A stretch of DNA of 7,885 nucleotides from JAYRWN01 sp041917975 (GTDB lineage: Bacteria; Bacteroidota; Bacteroidia; Chitinophagales; Saprospiraceae), in the NCBI GenBank assembly GCA_041917975.1, contig JAYRWN010000211.1, positions 1 to 7,885 of the forward strand, read 5' to 3'. The notes beneath the pieces were generated by a model. It ran no database searches. It saw nothing but the letters and a program-made list of their open reading frames with translations, and was not told the origin of the DNA. This document shows positions 1-6,808 of this stretch, one piece after another (the stretch's first letter is position 1; each line of letters begins with the position of its first letter). Both the position numbers and the translations under genes were made by a program.

Positions 1-34
1 CTGAAAGCTGTTTTGATAGAGTTTCAATGTTCAT
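1..34 (-). CDS. Possible 5' end of a leftward gene cut by the window edge
   Basis: An ATG on the minus strand at 34 opens a frame that stays open to the left edge and reads MNIETLSKQLS, a plausible soluble-protein N-terminus. Only 11 codons are visible, there is no clear ribosome binding site, and no family can be named. It does not resemble the start of PdeM, the partner missing from the repair cluster. The inverted repeat at 39-95 would lie directly upstream of this start. It may equally be chance: the plus strand has a TGA at 2-4 that could be the end of a rightward gene. Confidence 0.25.
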   Translation of the reverse strand, partial: MNIETLSKQLS

Positions 35-38
35 TTTT

Positions 39-102
39 AGGCTTTTTTCAATGTTAGTTAATTGTTTGAAAAACAAACATATATGAAAAAAGCCTATTTT
101 TT
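39..102 (+). terminator. Inverted repeat plus T-run, probable intrinsic terminator
   Basis: AGGCTTTTTTCA (39-50) is a perfect 12-bp inverted complement of TGAAAAAAGCCT (84-95). Inside it, TGTTTG (63-68) and CAAACA (74-79) form a second hairpin with a 5-base loop; alternatively ATGTT (51-55) pairs with AACAT (76-80) and lengthens the outer stem across an ATA bulge. The outer stem is followed by ATTTTTT (96-102), as expected for rho-independent termination of rightward transcription; there is no T-run for the other direction. The stem is AU-rich, so it would be weak in an enterobacterium. It could end a + strand gene to the left of the window, or be a 5' element of a leftward gene starting at 34. 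Confidence 0.45.
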
Positions 103-361
103 AAACCTCTGCCCTTCAACGTAATATCATATCAACACCCTAAATAAGTTTGAGTTTGAGGTTTGTTTGTGAGTGAAGGAATGATTTTTGAGTTTGTCAA
201 CGTATAATTTATTTCTGGAATTCAAATTCAAGGATAGAAACACCTGCTATTGGTCGAAATAATTTTATCCTTTTTTTAAAAATAATAAAAATTTTCAGAT
301 TACCTATAAAATGAGGCCTTATCCTGGTTGGTTATTGTGTTCTTAATTTAATTTTTTCACC
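103..361. other. AT-rich intergenic leader of the VOC gene
   Basis: No convincing gene is present. One perfect match to the Bacteroidota -7 consensus TAnnTTTG occurs at 145-152 (TAAGTTTG), but it lacks a well-placed TTG box upstream and sits about 210 bases before the next start codon, so it may be chance. Just after it is a run of imperfect GAGTTT/GTTTG repeats (147-172). The 30 bases before the 362 start are T- and A-rich with no Shine-Dalgarno sequence, typical of Bacteroidota leaders. Confidence 0.5.
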
Positions 362-712
362 ATGAAATTAATGTCGTTACAACCCTTTGTGCCTTCCGGG
401 GTAGACTTCGAGCGCTCCAAACAATTGTTTTTGGATCTGGGATTTAAGATAAATTGGGATCAGGGGGATTATGTAGGCTTTGAACTGGACAACTGCCAGT
501 TTATTTTACAAAAATATGATAACCCTGCGTTCGCCAGTAATTTTATGCTCAGCGTAGCTGTGGATGATGTGAATGCCTGGTATCAACACGTGCAATCCAA
601 AGGGCTGGTGGAAAAATATGGAATTCGTCTCAGTGCACCGCAACCACAACCTTATGGTAAAGAAGTCAACCTGATCGATCTGGCCGGGGTATGCTGGCAT
701 TTTGTGGAATAA
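362..712 (+). CDS. VOC (glyoxalase/bleomycin-resistance fold) family protein
   Basis: This 116-residue protein has the length and pattern of a single VOC-superfamily chain made of two beta-alpha-beta-beta-beta halves. The first half (about residues 5-52) runs through a helix ending in the DLGF turn to GFELDNCQFILQ. The second half (about 60-116) starts with FMLSVAVDDVNAWYQHV and ends with the usual PYGKEVNLIDLAGVCWHFVE-type strand pair. The family includes glyoxalase I, dioxygenases and drug-binding resistance proteins. The His metal ligand expected in the first strand is not evident (LQPFVPSG), although a Glu ends the chain, so a metal-independent binding role is as likely as catalysis; the substrate cannot be told. 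It is cytosolic, with no signal peptide. The ATG at 362 follows a T-rich leader with no Shine-Dalgarno. It converges with the helicase gene and need not be functionally linked to it. Confidence 0.85.
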   Translation: MKLMSLQPFVPSGVDFERSKQLFLDLGFKINWDQGDYVGFELDNCQFILQKYDNPAFASNFMLSVAVDDVNAWYQHVQSKGLVEKYGIRLSAPQPQPYGKEVNLIDLAGVCWHFVE

Positions 713-765
713 TTAATTCACGGTAAAAAATAATCTTCAGGTAAAAATGACTCACCTTAAAACTA
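713..765. other. Short gap between convergent VOC and helicase genes
   Basis: These 53 bases separate two stop codons that face each other. They are AT-rich and hold only a weak 4-bp stem (AGGT/ACCT, about 740-757), with no strong hairpin-plus-T-run terminator on either strand. Confidence 0.5.
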
Positions 766-3204
766 TTATCGCCACTGAATCTGCATTTTCTGAATTTGGG
801 TGGTGAGATCTTCACTGGTGAACCGTTCGCGCAGTCGTTCGACCATAATAGGAAAAGCAAAGGGGGTTATTTTTTCCGGAGTAGCCACTAATAAACGCTG
901 AGTATTGATGCGTGATAAAGCAGTACGCAAACGGGCTTCTTCTAGTTGAAAATGCAGCGCTTCTTCCATGGTCTGCAGGTATAAGAGATTGTCCGGTTCA
1001 TATTCCCTGAACACTTCGAAAATAAGTTGCGCGGATGCTTGTAGATGTTTCTCTCGTTTAGGTTTATGCGGATATCCGGCAAACACCAACCCGGATATCC
1101 GGGCCACTTCTCTGAATTGTCGGCGGGCAATTTCAATGGAATTAATACTCTGTAAAATATCTGTGTACAAATGATCCGGACTGAGCCATTGACGCAAGTT
1201 TTTTTCACTGAGCTCCAGAGGCTGATCGGCTAATAATTCAAAGCCGTAGTCATTCATGGAAATGGAAAAATTGAGCGGCTTGGTGCGGGAAATGCGTTTG
1301 GCTATTAGTGCGGCCATCCCTTCGTGGACAAAACGTCCCTCGAAAGGATAGATCAACAAATGATACCCCTCGGTAGTCTCAAAATATTCCACCAGCAGTT
1401 CAGATGCCGAGGGGATGAATGATCGTTCCCGTTGGACCTGAAAGATGGGTTCCAGGTATTTTATTTCGGGCTCGGTATAATTACCTTCGGCATAGCGGTT
1501 TATTTCGGCGCGCAGCATTTCCGACAATTGGGAAGACAAAGGCATTTTACCACCCTGCCAGGACGGAATGCGACCATTTTTACGGGTGCTGCGACGGACA
1601 TGGGCTTCCATATCTTTCAGCCGCACGAACTCCAGACTTTGGCCGGCAAACCAAAACACATCCCCCGGGTTAAGCTGTGAAATAAACCATTCTTCGATGG
1701 TACCGAGGTATTTACCACTGATGAGCTTAATTTTTAATGAAGCATCGCCTACGATGGTACCAATGGATAAACGGTGGCGTAGGGCCGTGCGCCGGTCCTG
1801 GATAAAATAATAGTCACCCCGATGTTCCACCTTTTGGTATTCGTGATAGGCTTGCAGGGATGATCCACCGAGCGTAATAAAGTCCAGGGCCCATTGCCAT
1901 TCATCAGGGGTAAGGGATACAAAACAATGGGTGGTGATGATTTCTTGCCAGATTTGGGTAGCATAGAATCCTTCGCCCACGGCCAGTGTCATCAGGTACT
2001 GGACCAGTACATCGAACGAGCGGATGTGGGGTGTGCGTTGTTCGAGGTAATTTTCACGCAAGGCCCGTCTGAGGGCGGGTACTTCCATCAGTTCCAGGGC
2101 ATGGGTAGGTACAAAATAAATTCGGCTGGTAGCTCCGGGTTGGTGTCCACTGCGACCGGCACGCTGAATGAAGCGGGCTATTCCTTTGGGACTGCCCACC
2201 TGAATCACCGTTTCTACCGGATGGAAATCCACGCCCAGATCTAAACTGGAGGTGCACACCACTACTTTTAGACGCCCTTCATACAGCGCATCCTCGACCC
2301 AATCCCGCAATTCACGGCTGATGGCGCTGTGGTGCATGGCCATCAAGCCCGCTAAATGGGGTGCCGCGTCCAATAAACGCTGGTACCAGATCTCACATTG
2401 GGCGCGGGTGTTGGTAAATAAAAGCACAGCCTTGGACCGGTCGATGAGGGGAACTAATGCTTCCAGAAGTTTGATCCCCAAATGTCCGCCCCAGGGCAGG
2501 GTTTCCACCTGATCATTAAGTACCGCTTTCACCTCGATAGACTTACGCAGACCAGAAATTACCAAAAGCCGTCGTTGAGTGGTAAAACCGGTGAGTACTT
2601 CTAAGGCCTGATCCAAATTGCCGATAGTAGCGGAGATGCCCCAGATTTTAAGATGTGCGCACAACGTTTTAAACCGGGATAAGGCCAGTTCGACTAATAC
2701 ACCGCGTTTGGTGCCCAGCAGTTCATGCCATTCATCCACCACCACCAGTTTTAGTTTTTTAAAAAGTTGGGTGCAGTTTTTGGAGGCCAGCAAAATATGG
2801 ATACTCTCCGGGGTGGTGATCAATAAATGAGGTGGTTTGCGCAGGAGTTTAGCGCGTTCGGCAGTCGGTGTGTCCCCGGTGCGTACAGCTATGCGCAAGG
2901 GAATATCCATCCCCGCCGCAGCTCGGGTACAGGCGTTATAAATTTCTTTAGTTAACGCACGAATAGGTGTAACCCAAATGGCTTGTAAACCCTCTTCGGC
3001 CCCATCAGCCATAAACTCCAAGGCAAAAGGGATGAACAGGGAATAGGTTTTACCACTACCGGTAGGGGCGTTGACCAGCCCATTCCAACCTTCATTATAC
3101 TTATTCCAGGTTTTTTCCTGGAATTCAAAAGGTGTCCATCCCTGTGATTTGAACCAATCCAAGGCGATTTTTTGACCGGGAGGCGAGGGCTTGGTGGTCA
3201 CCAT
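766..3204 (-). CDS. Ligase-associated DNA damage response DEXH-box helicase (Lhr-Core type)
   Basis: A superfamily 2 helicase of the Lhr-Core group, an ATP-driven DNA translocase acting with the ligase and exonuclease encoded nearby. Numbering from the ATG at 3204 (812 aa): Q-motif-like FEFQEKTW near 26, Walker A APTGSGKT 46-53, TPIRALT 79-85, TTPES 130-134, DEWH (motif II) 157-160, SATIGN 191-196, TSSLDLGVDF 318-327 and QRAGRSGHQ (motif VI) 347-355. The Lhr-specific stretch IPSWQGGKMPLS lies near 546-557, followed by the C-terminal domain typical of Lhr-Core. The length fits the family and no motif is broken. The frame can be extended nine codons to a GTG at 3231, but those residues are not recognisably conserved and the extension would cover the promoter box of the divergent gene, so the ATG is preferred. 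It lies on the same strand as the ligase and exonuclease but is separated from them by an opposite-strand gene. Confidence 0.93.
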   Translation of the reverse strand: MVTTKPSPPGQKIALDWFKSQGWTPFEFQEKTWNKYNEGWNGLVNAPTGSGKTYSLFIPFALEFMADGAEEGLQAIWVTPIRALTKEIYNACTRAAAGMDIPLRIAVRTGDTPTAERAKLLRKPPHLLITTPESIHILLASKNCTQLFKKLKLVVVDEWHELLGTKRGVLVELALSRFKTLCAHLKIWGISATIGNLDQALEVLTGFTTQRRLLVISGLRKSIEVKAVLNDQVETLPWGGHLGIKLLEALVPLIDRSKAVLLFTNTRAQCEIWYQRLLDAAPHLAGLMAMHHSAISRELRDWVEDALYEGRLKVVVCTSSLDLGVDFHPVETVIQVGSPKGIARFIQRAGRSGHQPGATSRIYFVPTHALELMEVPALRRALRENYLEQRTPHIRSFDVLVQYLMTLAVGEGFYATQIWQEIITTHCFVSLTPDEWQWALDFITLGGSSLQAYHEYQKVEHRGDYYFIQDRRTALRHRLSIGTIVGDASLKIKLISGKYLGTIEEWFISQLNPGDVFWFAGQSLEFVRLKDMEAHVRRSTRKNGRIPSWQGGKMPLSSQLSEMLRAEINRYAEGNYTEPEIKYLEPIFQVQRERSFIPSASELLVEYFETTEGYHLLIYPFEGRFVHEGMAALIAKRISRTKPLNFSISMNDYGFELLADQPLELSEKNLRQWLSPDHLYTDILQSINSIEIARRQFREVARISGLVFAGYPHKPKREKHLQASAQLIFEVFREYEPDNLLYLQTMEEALHFQLEEARLRTALSRINTQRLLVATPEKITPFAFPIMVERLRERFTSEDLTTQIQKMQIQWR

Positions 3205-3218
3205 CGAACTTTTTGAAA

Positions 3219-3226
3219 TATCTTTG
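3219..3226 (+). promoter_or_regulatory. Bacteroidota-type -7 promoter box upstream of the thiol protein gene
   Basis: TATCTTTG is a perfect match to TAnnTTTG and ends 23 bases before the ATG at 3250, giving a predicted 5' leader of roughly 15-20 bases. The upstream -33 element is poor: the nearest TTG is at 3191-3193, a spacer of about 25 bases, longer than the usual 19-21. For the divergent helicase the best candidate is the one-mismatch TAATTTTA on the minus strand (3235-3242), which is weak. Confidence 0.4.
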
Positions 3227-3249
3227 GGCACAGGTAAAATTAATTAACA

Positions 3250-4218
3250 ATGCGGTATGGTTTAGGGTTTTTGGTATGGGGACTCTTTCTACATCTTCGT
3301 CTCGGTGGACAAACGCCGGTGGAGCTGGGCACAGTATCCTGGCTGAGGAATTATAACACCGCCATAGAACGTGGTAAAAAAGAACAAAAACCAGTATTGA
3401 TCCTTTTTCAGGAAGTGCCCGGCTGTCAAACTTGTCAGAGGTACGGTCAGGACGTCTTAACTCACCCCCTTATCGTGGATGCTATTGAACACTATTTTGT
3501 ACCGGTGGCTATATTCAATAATCGCGGCGGGGCAGATGCCACCATCCTTAAAAAATATGGCGAACCGGCATGGAATAATCCGGTGGTGCGCGTGATAAAT
3601 GCGATTACGGAACAAGATGTAGCTCCCCGCGTAGGGAATAACTACACCCCGGGCGGCTTGGTCCGAGCCATGATTCAGGCCTTAACGAAAAGCCAGGGTC
3701 AGGCACCGGAATTCTTACACGTACTGGAGGAGGAATTTACGGGACGACACCAGGGACTGACCGAAGCCACCTTTGCTATGTATTGTTTTTGGACCGGAGA
3801 AAAACTTCTGGGCGGCTTGGACGGTGTCATTCAAACCCGCGCGGGGTTTAGCGGGGGACGGGAAGTAGTGAAAGTCTGGTACGATGCGTCAAAGCTCCCG
3901 GCCAGCCAGTTAGAGAAATTCAGTCAACAAAACCAATGCGAAAAAACCAATTCAGGAAATTTCCGTCACGACCATACGCCTAAGTACTTTATTTCTAATA
4001 GTCCCTACCGGTACATACCCATGAGCGAGACGCAAGCTTCGCGCATCAATAGTTTGCTTGGACAACACAAGGACGCCCGGACTTTGCTTTCACCTACCCA
4101 GTTAAACTGGTTGGAGGAGGTGCAAAAAACCAAACCCGCTGCTTTACACGTTTGGGTGGAAAAGGATTTGAAAGAAGGCTGGCAGGAATTAACCAAAACC
4201 TGGTCCCCGCGTTCTTAA
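3250..4218 (+). CDS. Exported VPGUxxT-type thioredoxin-like protein (Cys form) with a shortened MsrA-like C-terminal module
   Basis: This is a 322-residue protein. Residues 1-20 look like a signal peptide: Arg2, a hydrophobic core GLGFLVWGLFLHL, and probable cleavage near GG-Q21, so it should act in the periplasm. Residues about 30-145 are thioredoxin-like, with the active-site stretch VPGCQTC at 56-62. In the VPGUxxT family this is often VPG-Sec-x-x-T; here both positions are Cys (TGT codons), giving a CxxC pair (Cys59, Cys62). Residues about 168-275 resemble peptide methionine sulfoxide reductase A: EATFAMYCFW (Cys179 at the catalytic position), GVIQTRAGFSGG (192-203) and REVVKVWYD (204-212, with the active-site Glu205). 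The segment between GG and EVV, which normally holds NPTY and TGHA, is missing, as is the HDPTxxNRQGxDxGxQYRS stretch. Methionine sulfoxide reduction is therefore unproven; a thiol-redox role is the safer reading. It shares a TTAA stop with the ligase gene. Confidence 0.8.
   Translation: MRYGLGFLVWGLFLHLRLGGQTPVELGTVSWLRNYNTAIERGKKEQKPVLILFQEVPGCQTCQRYGQDVLTHPLIVDAIEHYFVPVAIFNNRGGADATILKKYGEPAWNNPVVRVINAITEQDVAPRVGNNYTPGGLVRAMIQALTKSQGQAPEFLHVLEEEFTGRHQGLTEATFAMYCFWTGEKLLGGLDGVIQTRAGFSGGREVVKVWYDASKLPASQLEKFSQQNQCEKTNSGNFRHDHTPKYFISNSPYRYIPMSETQASRINSLLGQHKDARTLLSPTQLNWLEEVQKTKPAALHVWVEKDLKEGWQELTKTWSPRS
4215..4218. other. TTAA palindrome used as stop codon by both convergent genes
   Basis: TAA at 4216-4218 ends the rightward thiol protein and TTA at 4215-4217 reads TAA for the leftward ligase. 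The two coding regions therefore overlap by four bases and leave no room for an intergenic terminator. Confidence 0.95.
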
Positions 4219-5801
4219 GCACCATATTTACGCAATAATTCTTTGAGGTCATCCAGCGTATTGGCCGTGGTTGCCGGTTTATCCTTGCGCCACCGCAAGA
4301 TGCGCGGAAACCGTAAGGCTATGCCTGATTTATGCCGGCTGGACGACTGTATACCTTCAAACGCAATTTCAAACACCAGGTCAGGTTTTATCACCGCCAC
4401 GGGACCAAATTTTTCCAGCGTATGCTGGCGGATAAACCGGTTGACCTCCTTAAACTCTTCATCAGTAAGGCCTGAATAAGATTTGGTAAAAGGAATGAGC
4501 TGCTGGTTCTGCCAAACCGCAAAAGTAAAATCCGTGTACCAGCTGGCCCGACGGCCGTGACCGCGCTGGGCATAGATCAGCACCGCATCTATGGTCAATG
4601 GATCTATCTTCCATTTCCACCAGCTCCCTCGCTTCCTCCCGGTGAGGTATGTGGAAGCTAATTTCTTTAACATAAGCCCTTCGCTATGGTATTGCCGGGC
4701 GTTTACCCTGATCTGACTTAATTCCTCCCAGGAATTGAAGGTCACTTGTTCTGAGAGTAGCATGCGGGGTGAAGGATTTTCCTGGAGCAAAGACATCAAT
4801 TGTCTCCGGCGTTGAGCATAGGGCCTTTCGCGCCAATCCTCTCCGCCATATTCCAGAAGATCATAAGCCATAAAGACGACTGGAGCAGCAGCCAACAGGT
4901 TTTTGCTAACCGTTTTGCGACCAAGACGGGTTTGCAGTACGGCGAAAGGCAGAGGGTGATCTTTATAGGGGAGTATCTCGCCATCTAAAGCCAGACCATC
5001 AGGCCAAGCCAATGTAGGAGGGTGCAGTTCAGGAAATTTATCCGTGACCAATTCATCTCCGCGTGACCATAGGAATAATTGGCCCTGGCGTTTAATCAGC
5101 TGTCCACGGATGCCATCCCATTTGAGTTCGGCCGCCCAGGCTTCCGGAGAACCCAGTTCATCTACGGATTCTAAGGCATAGGCCAGAAAAAAAGGGTAGG
5201 GCTTGCTGATGTCTTCATGGAGTGAGCTGCCAAAAAGCTGGTCATAACTATCGGTCTGAGGATCCCATTTGCCGGATAAGCGGTGGGTTACCTCGGTGTC
5301 CGGTACGCCGGTTACTTGGGATAAGGCTTTGATGACCAAACGATTGGAAACACCGACCCGAAACCCGCCGGTGATGAGTTTATTAAATATAAAGCGCTCT
5401 TCAGCACTCAAATTATCCCAAGCCTCGAAGACGGTAGACTTACGATGTACTTCATCTTTGTTTTTAAGGTCCAGGATAATGGCGATCCAATGGGTGAGTG
5501 TATAGGAGGTCGGAGCCTTGACGGGAGGTGGTAAAACGAGTGTAATGGTTTCAGCCAGATCACCAACCATGTCGTAGCATTCATCAAAAAGCCAAGGTGC
5601 TATCTCTGCCCGGTCAGCCGCCCAGATCCTTAACAGGGCCGTATTAACGGTGCGACGTGGCCTGCGCGCTGACAAAAGTGCAATGGCCCACAGTTTATCA
5701 GAGGCTGTTGCAGTTTCCAGATAGGTAGTCAGAGCCCGGATTTTTTCGTTAGTACTGGTGGTGCGGTCCAGATGTTGATATAACTGAGCAAACCGTCTCA
5801 T
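4215..5801 (-). CDS. ATP-dependent DNA ligase, ligase-associated damage response (cisplatin damage response) type
   Basis: This 528-residue ligase joins nicks in DNA through a lysine-AMP intermediate. An N-terminal helical DNA-binding domain (about 1-205, including FNKLITGGFRVGVS near 139-152) precedes the nucleotidyltransferase domain: motif I KWDG at 227-230 (Lys227 takes the AMP), LDGEIL 272-277, FMAYDLL 310-316, EGLMLKK 374-380 and WWKWK 394-398. The OB-fold domain follows, with RFPRILRWRKDK (motif VI) near 497-508. The size and the N-terminal domain match the cisplatin damage response ligases that travel with an Lhr-Core helicase and an MBL exonuclease, rather than the Ku-dependent LigD. 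Its ATG overlaps the exonuclease stop as ATGA, so the two are translationally coupled; a weak GGAA lies about 11 bases upstream. All ligase motifs are intact. Confidence 0.95.
   Translation of the reverse strand: MRRFAQLYQHLDRTTSTNEKIRALTTYLETATASDKLWAIALLSARRPRRTVNTALLRIWAADRAEIAPWLFDECYDMVGDLAETITLVLPPPVKAPTSYTLTHWIAIILDLKNKDEVHRKSTVFEAWDNLSAEERFIFNKLITGGFRVGVSNRLVIKALSQVTGVPDTEVTHRLSGKWDPQTDSYDQLFGSSLHEDISKPYPFFLAYALESVDELGSPEAWAAELKWDGIRGQLIKRQGQLFLWSRGDELVTDKFPELHPPTLAWPDGLALDGEILPYKDHPLPFAVLQTRLGRKTVSKNLLAAAPVVFMAYDLLEYGGEDWRERPYAQRRRQLMSLLQENPSPRMLLSEQVTFNSWEELSQIRVNARQYHSEGLMLKKLASTYLTGRKRGSWWKWKIDPLTIDAVLIYAQRGHGRRASWYTDFTFAVWQNQQLIPFTKSYSGLTDEEFKEVNRFIRQHTLEKFGPVAVIKPDLVFEIAFEGIQSSSRHKSGIALRFPRILRWRKDKPATTANTLDDLKELLRKYGA
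5798..5801 (-). other. ATGA stop-start overlap between exonuclease and ligase
   Basis: On the minus strand the TGA ending the exonuclease (5798-5800) overlaps the ATG of the ligase (5799-5801). This is a classic sign of one mRNA with coupled translation and shows that exonuclease and ligase form an operon in that order. Confidence 0.9.
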
Positions 5802-6808
5802 ATTTCTGTTTGTTCCACGTCATCCAACTCTCCTTGAAAGTGTGTTTTTAACACTTCCGAAGCATAACCTTGCTCCTCAAGCCACCGGGTGAATGAGACC
5901 GTAAAGCCATGAGTGGTATAAATTTTTTCGGCCTGTGAGGATTTAACCGTTTGGGCCAGGCCTTGCCAATCCGCATGATCTGAAAGGGCAAAACCCCGGT
6001 CCACACCATGGCGTCTGCGATTGCCCCGCACAGCCATCCACCCGGAGGTGACCGCCGTGGCTGAGTTATCCAGTTTTTTCATCCAGGGCGATGACAAGGC
6101 CGACGGGGGAGCGATAATTAACGCCTTTTGCAGCGATTTTAAAGGCACGCCGGAGTCCAGGTGAAGCGTGGTAGCCAAAGGTACACCATGCTGGCGTAAT
6201 ACTTCATTAGTGGCCTCCACAGCGCCATGGGTGTAAATGGACCCGATAGATAAATCCAGGCCTTGCAGAAGGCGTTGCGCTTTACCTAGGCTATAAGCAA
6301 ATACGACCGAAGGGGTGTGTTGGGAGGCATTATTGCTCCACCAATTATTGATCTCGGAAAATAGCTCATGCTGTGGTTGCCAGCGGTAAATGGGCAGTCC
6401 AAAAGTACATTCGGTAATGAGCGCATGACAACGCTGAGGCTCAAACTGACCAGCCAAAGGATCTTCTTCAGTTTTGTAATCTCCGGTTACTGCCCATATT
6501 TCTCCGCGATAGGACACGATGATCTGGGCGGAGCCAATGATATGTCCTGCCGGAAGGAATTTAATGGATACGCCATGCCGGGAAATGACTTCATTATACT
6601 CTAAAACGTCTATAGTGTGGTGGTAGCCGAGGCGGTGCTGGATCAGCGGTCTGGTAAGGGTATGGCACAAATAATGCCGGTGTCCCGCCCGCGCATGGTC
6701 AGAATGGGCATGCGTAATGACCGCATAATCCACTGGGCGCCAAGGGTCAATGTAGAAATTACCCACTGAACAAAATAAACCTTTGGCAGTTAATTCTATC
6801 AACGGCAT
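5798..6808 (-). CDS. Ligase-associated DNA damage response exonuclease (metallo-beta-lactamase/beta-CASP fold)
   Basis: A 336-residue nuclease of the MBL/beta-CASP superfamily (the SNM1/Pso2-like side), expected to trim DNA ends before the ligase encoded next to it seals them. Metal-site motifs are complete: HAHSDH 33-38, PAGH with His89, TGD with Asp110, ECTFG with Glu133 (beta-CASP motif A), ALSDHAD with His278, and TTHG with His300. The chain starts as family members do, with a short lead into LTAKGLFCSVGNFYIDPW. The frame is open another 40 codons to 6928, but that Lys-, Leu- and Ile-rich extension would overlap the start of the divergent gene. The ATG at 6808 has an AGGA about 9-10 bases upstream on the minus strand, so 6808 is chosen. 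It is the first gene of the operon with the ligase. Confidence 0.93.
   Translation of the reverse strand: MPLIELTAKGLFCSVGNFYIDPWRPVDYAVITHAHSDHARAGHRHYLCHTLTRPLIQHRLGYHHTIDVLEYNEVISRHGVSIKFLPAGHIIGSAQIIVSYRGEIWAVTGDYKTEEDPLAGQFEPQRCHALITECTFGLPIYRWQPQHELFSEINNWWSNNASQHTPSVVFAYSLGKAQRLLQGLDLSIGSIYTHGAVEATNEVLRQHGVPLATTLHLDSGVPLKSLQKALIIAPPSALSSPWMKKLDNSATAVTSGWMAVRGNRRRHGVDRGFALSDHADWQGLAQTVKSSQAEKIYTTHGFTVSFTRWLEEQGYASEVLKTHFQGELDDVEQTEI

Noticed and set aside
29..88. Short + strand frame starting ATGTTCATT in the left flank
   Set aside because: Only about 20 codons of Phe/Leu/Asn/Lys-rich sequence, and it runs through the inverted repeat.
147..176. GAGTTT/GTTTG repeats as a possible CRISPR or iteron array
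   Set aside because: Units are only 5-6 bases, imperfect and without spacers; simple low-complexity DNA explains them.
1419..1810. Several overlapping + strand frames of 80-84 codons
   Set aside because: All are antisense to the helicase C-terminal half; Arg- and Pro-rich translations are typical of shadow frames.
1894..2244. A 116-codon open frame on the + strand inside the helicase gene
   Set aside because: It lies wholly antisense to an intact helicase with complete motifs, and its translation resembles no domain I know.
3424..3426. Possible selenocysteine recoding in the VPGUxxT-type protein
   Set aside because: The codon is TGT, not TGA, and the frame is uninterrupted, so no recoding is needed.
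4391..4573. A second minus-strand frame inside the ligase
   Set aside because: Out of frame with the ligase motifs and without any recognisable pattern of its own.
4215..5801. Assignment of the ligase as LigD of the Ku end-joining pathway
   Set aside because: No polymerase or LigD nuclease domain and no Ku gene nearby; the N-terminal domain, the size and the MBL exonuclease plus Lhr helicase neighbours point to the ligase-associated damage response group.
6368..6604. A 78-codon + strand frame within the exonuclease gene
   Set aside because: Antisense to the metal-binding region of the exonuclease; no start context or domain.
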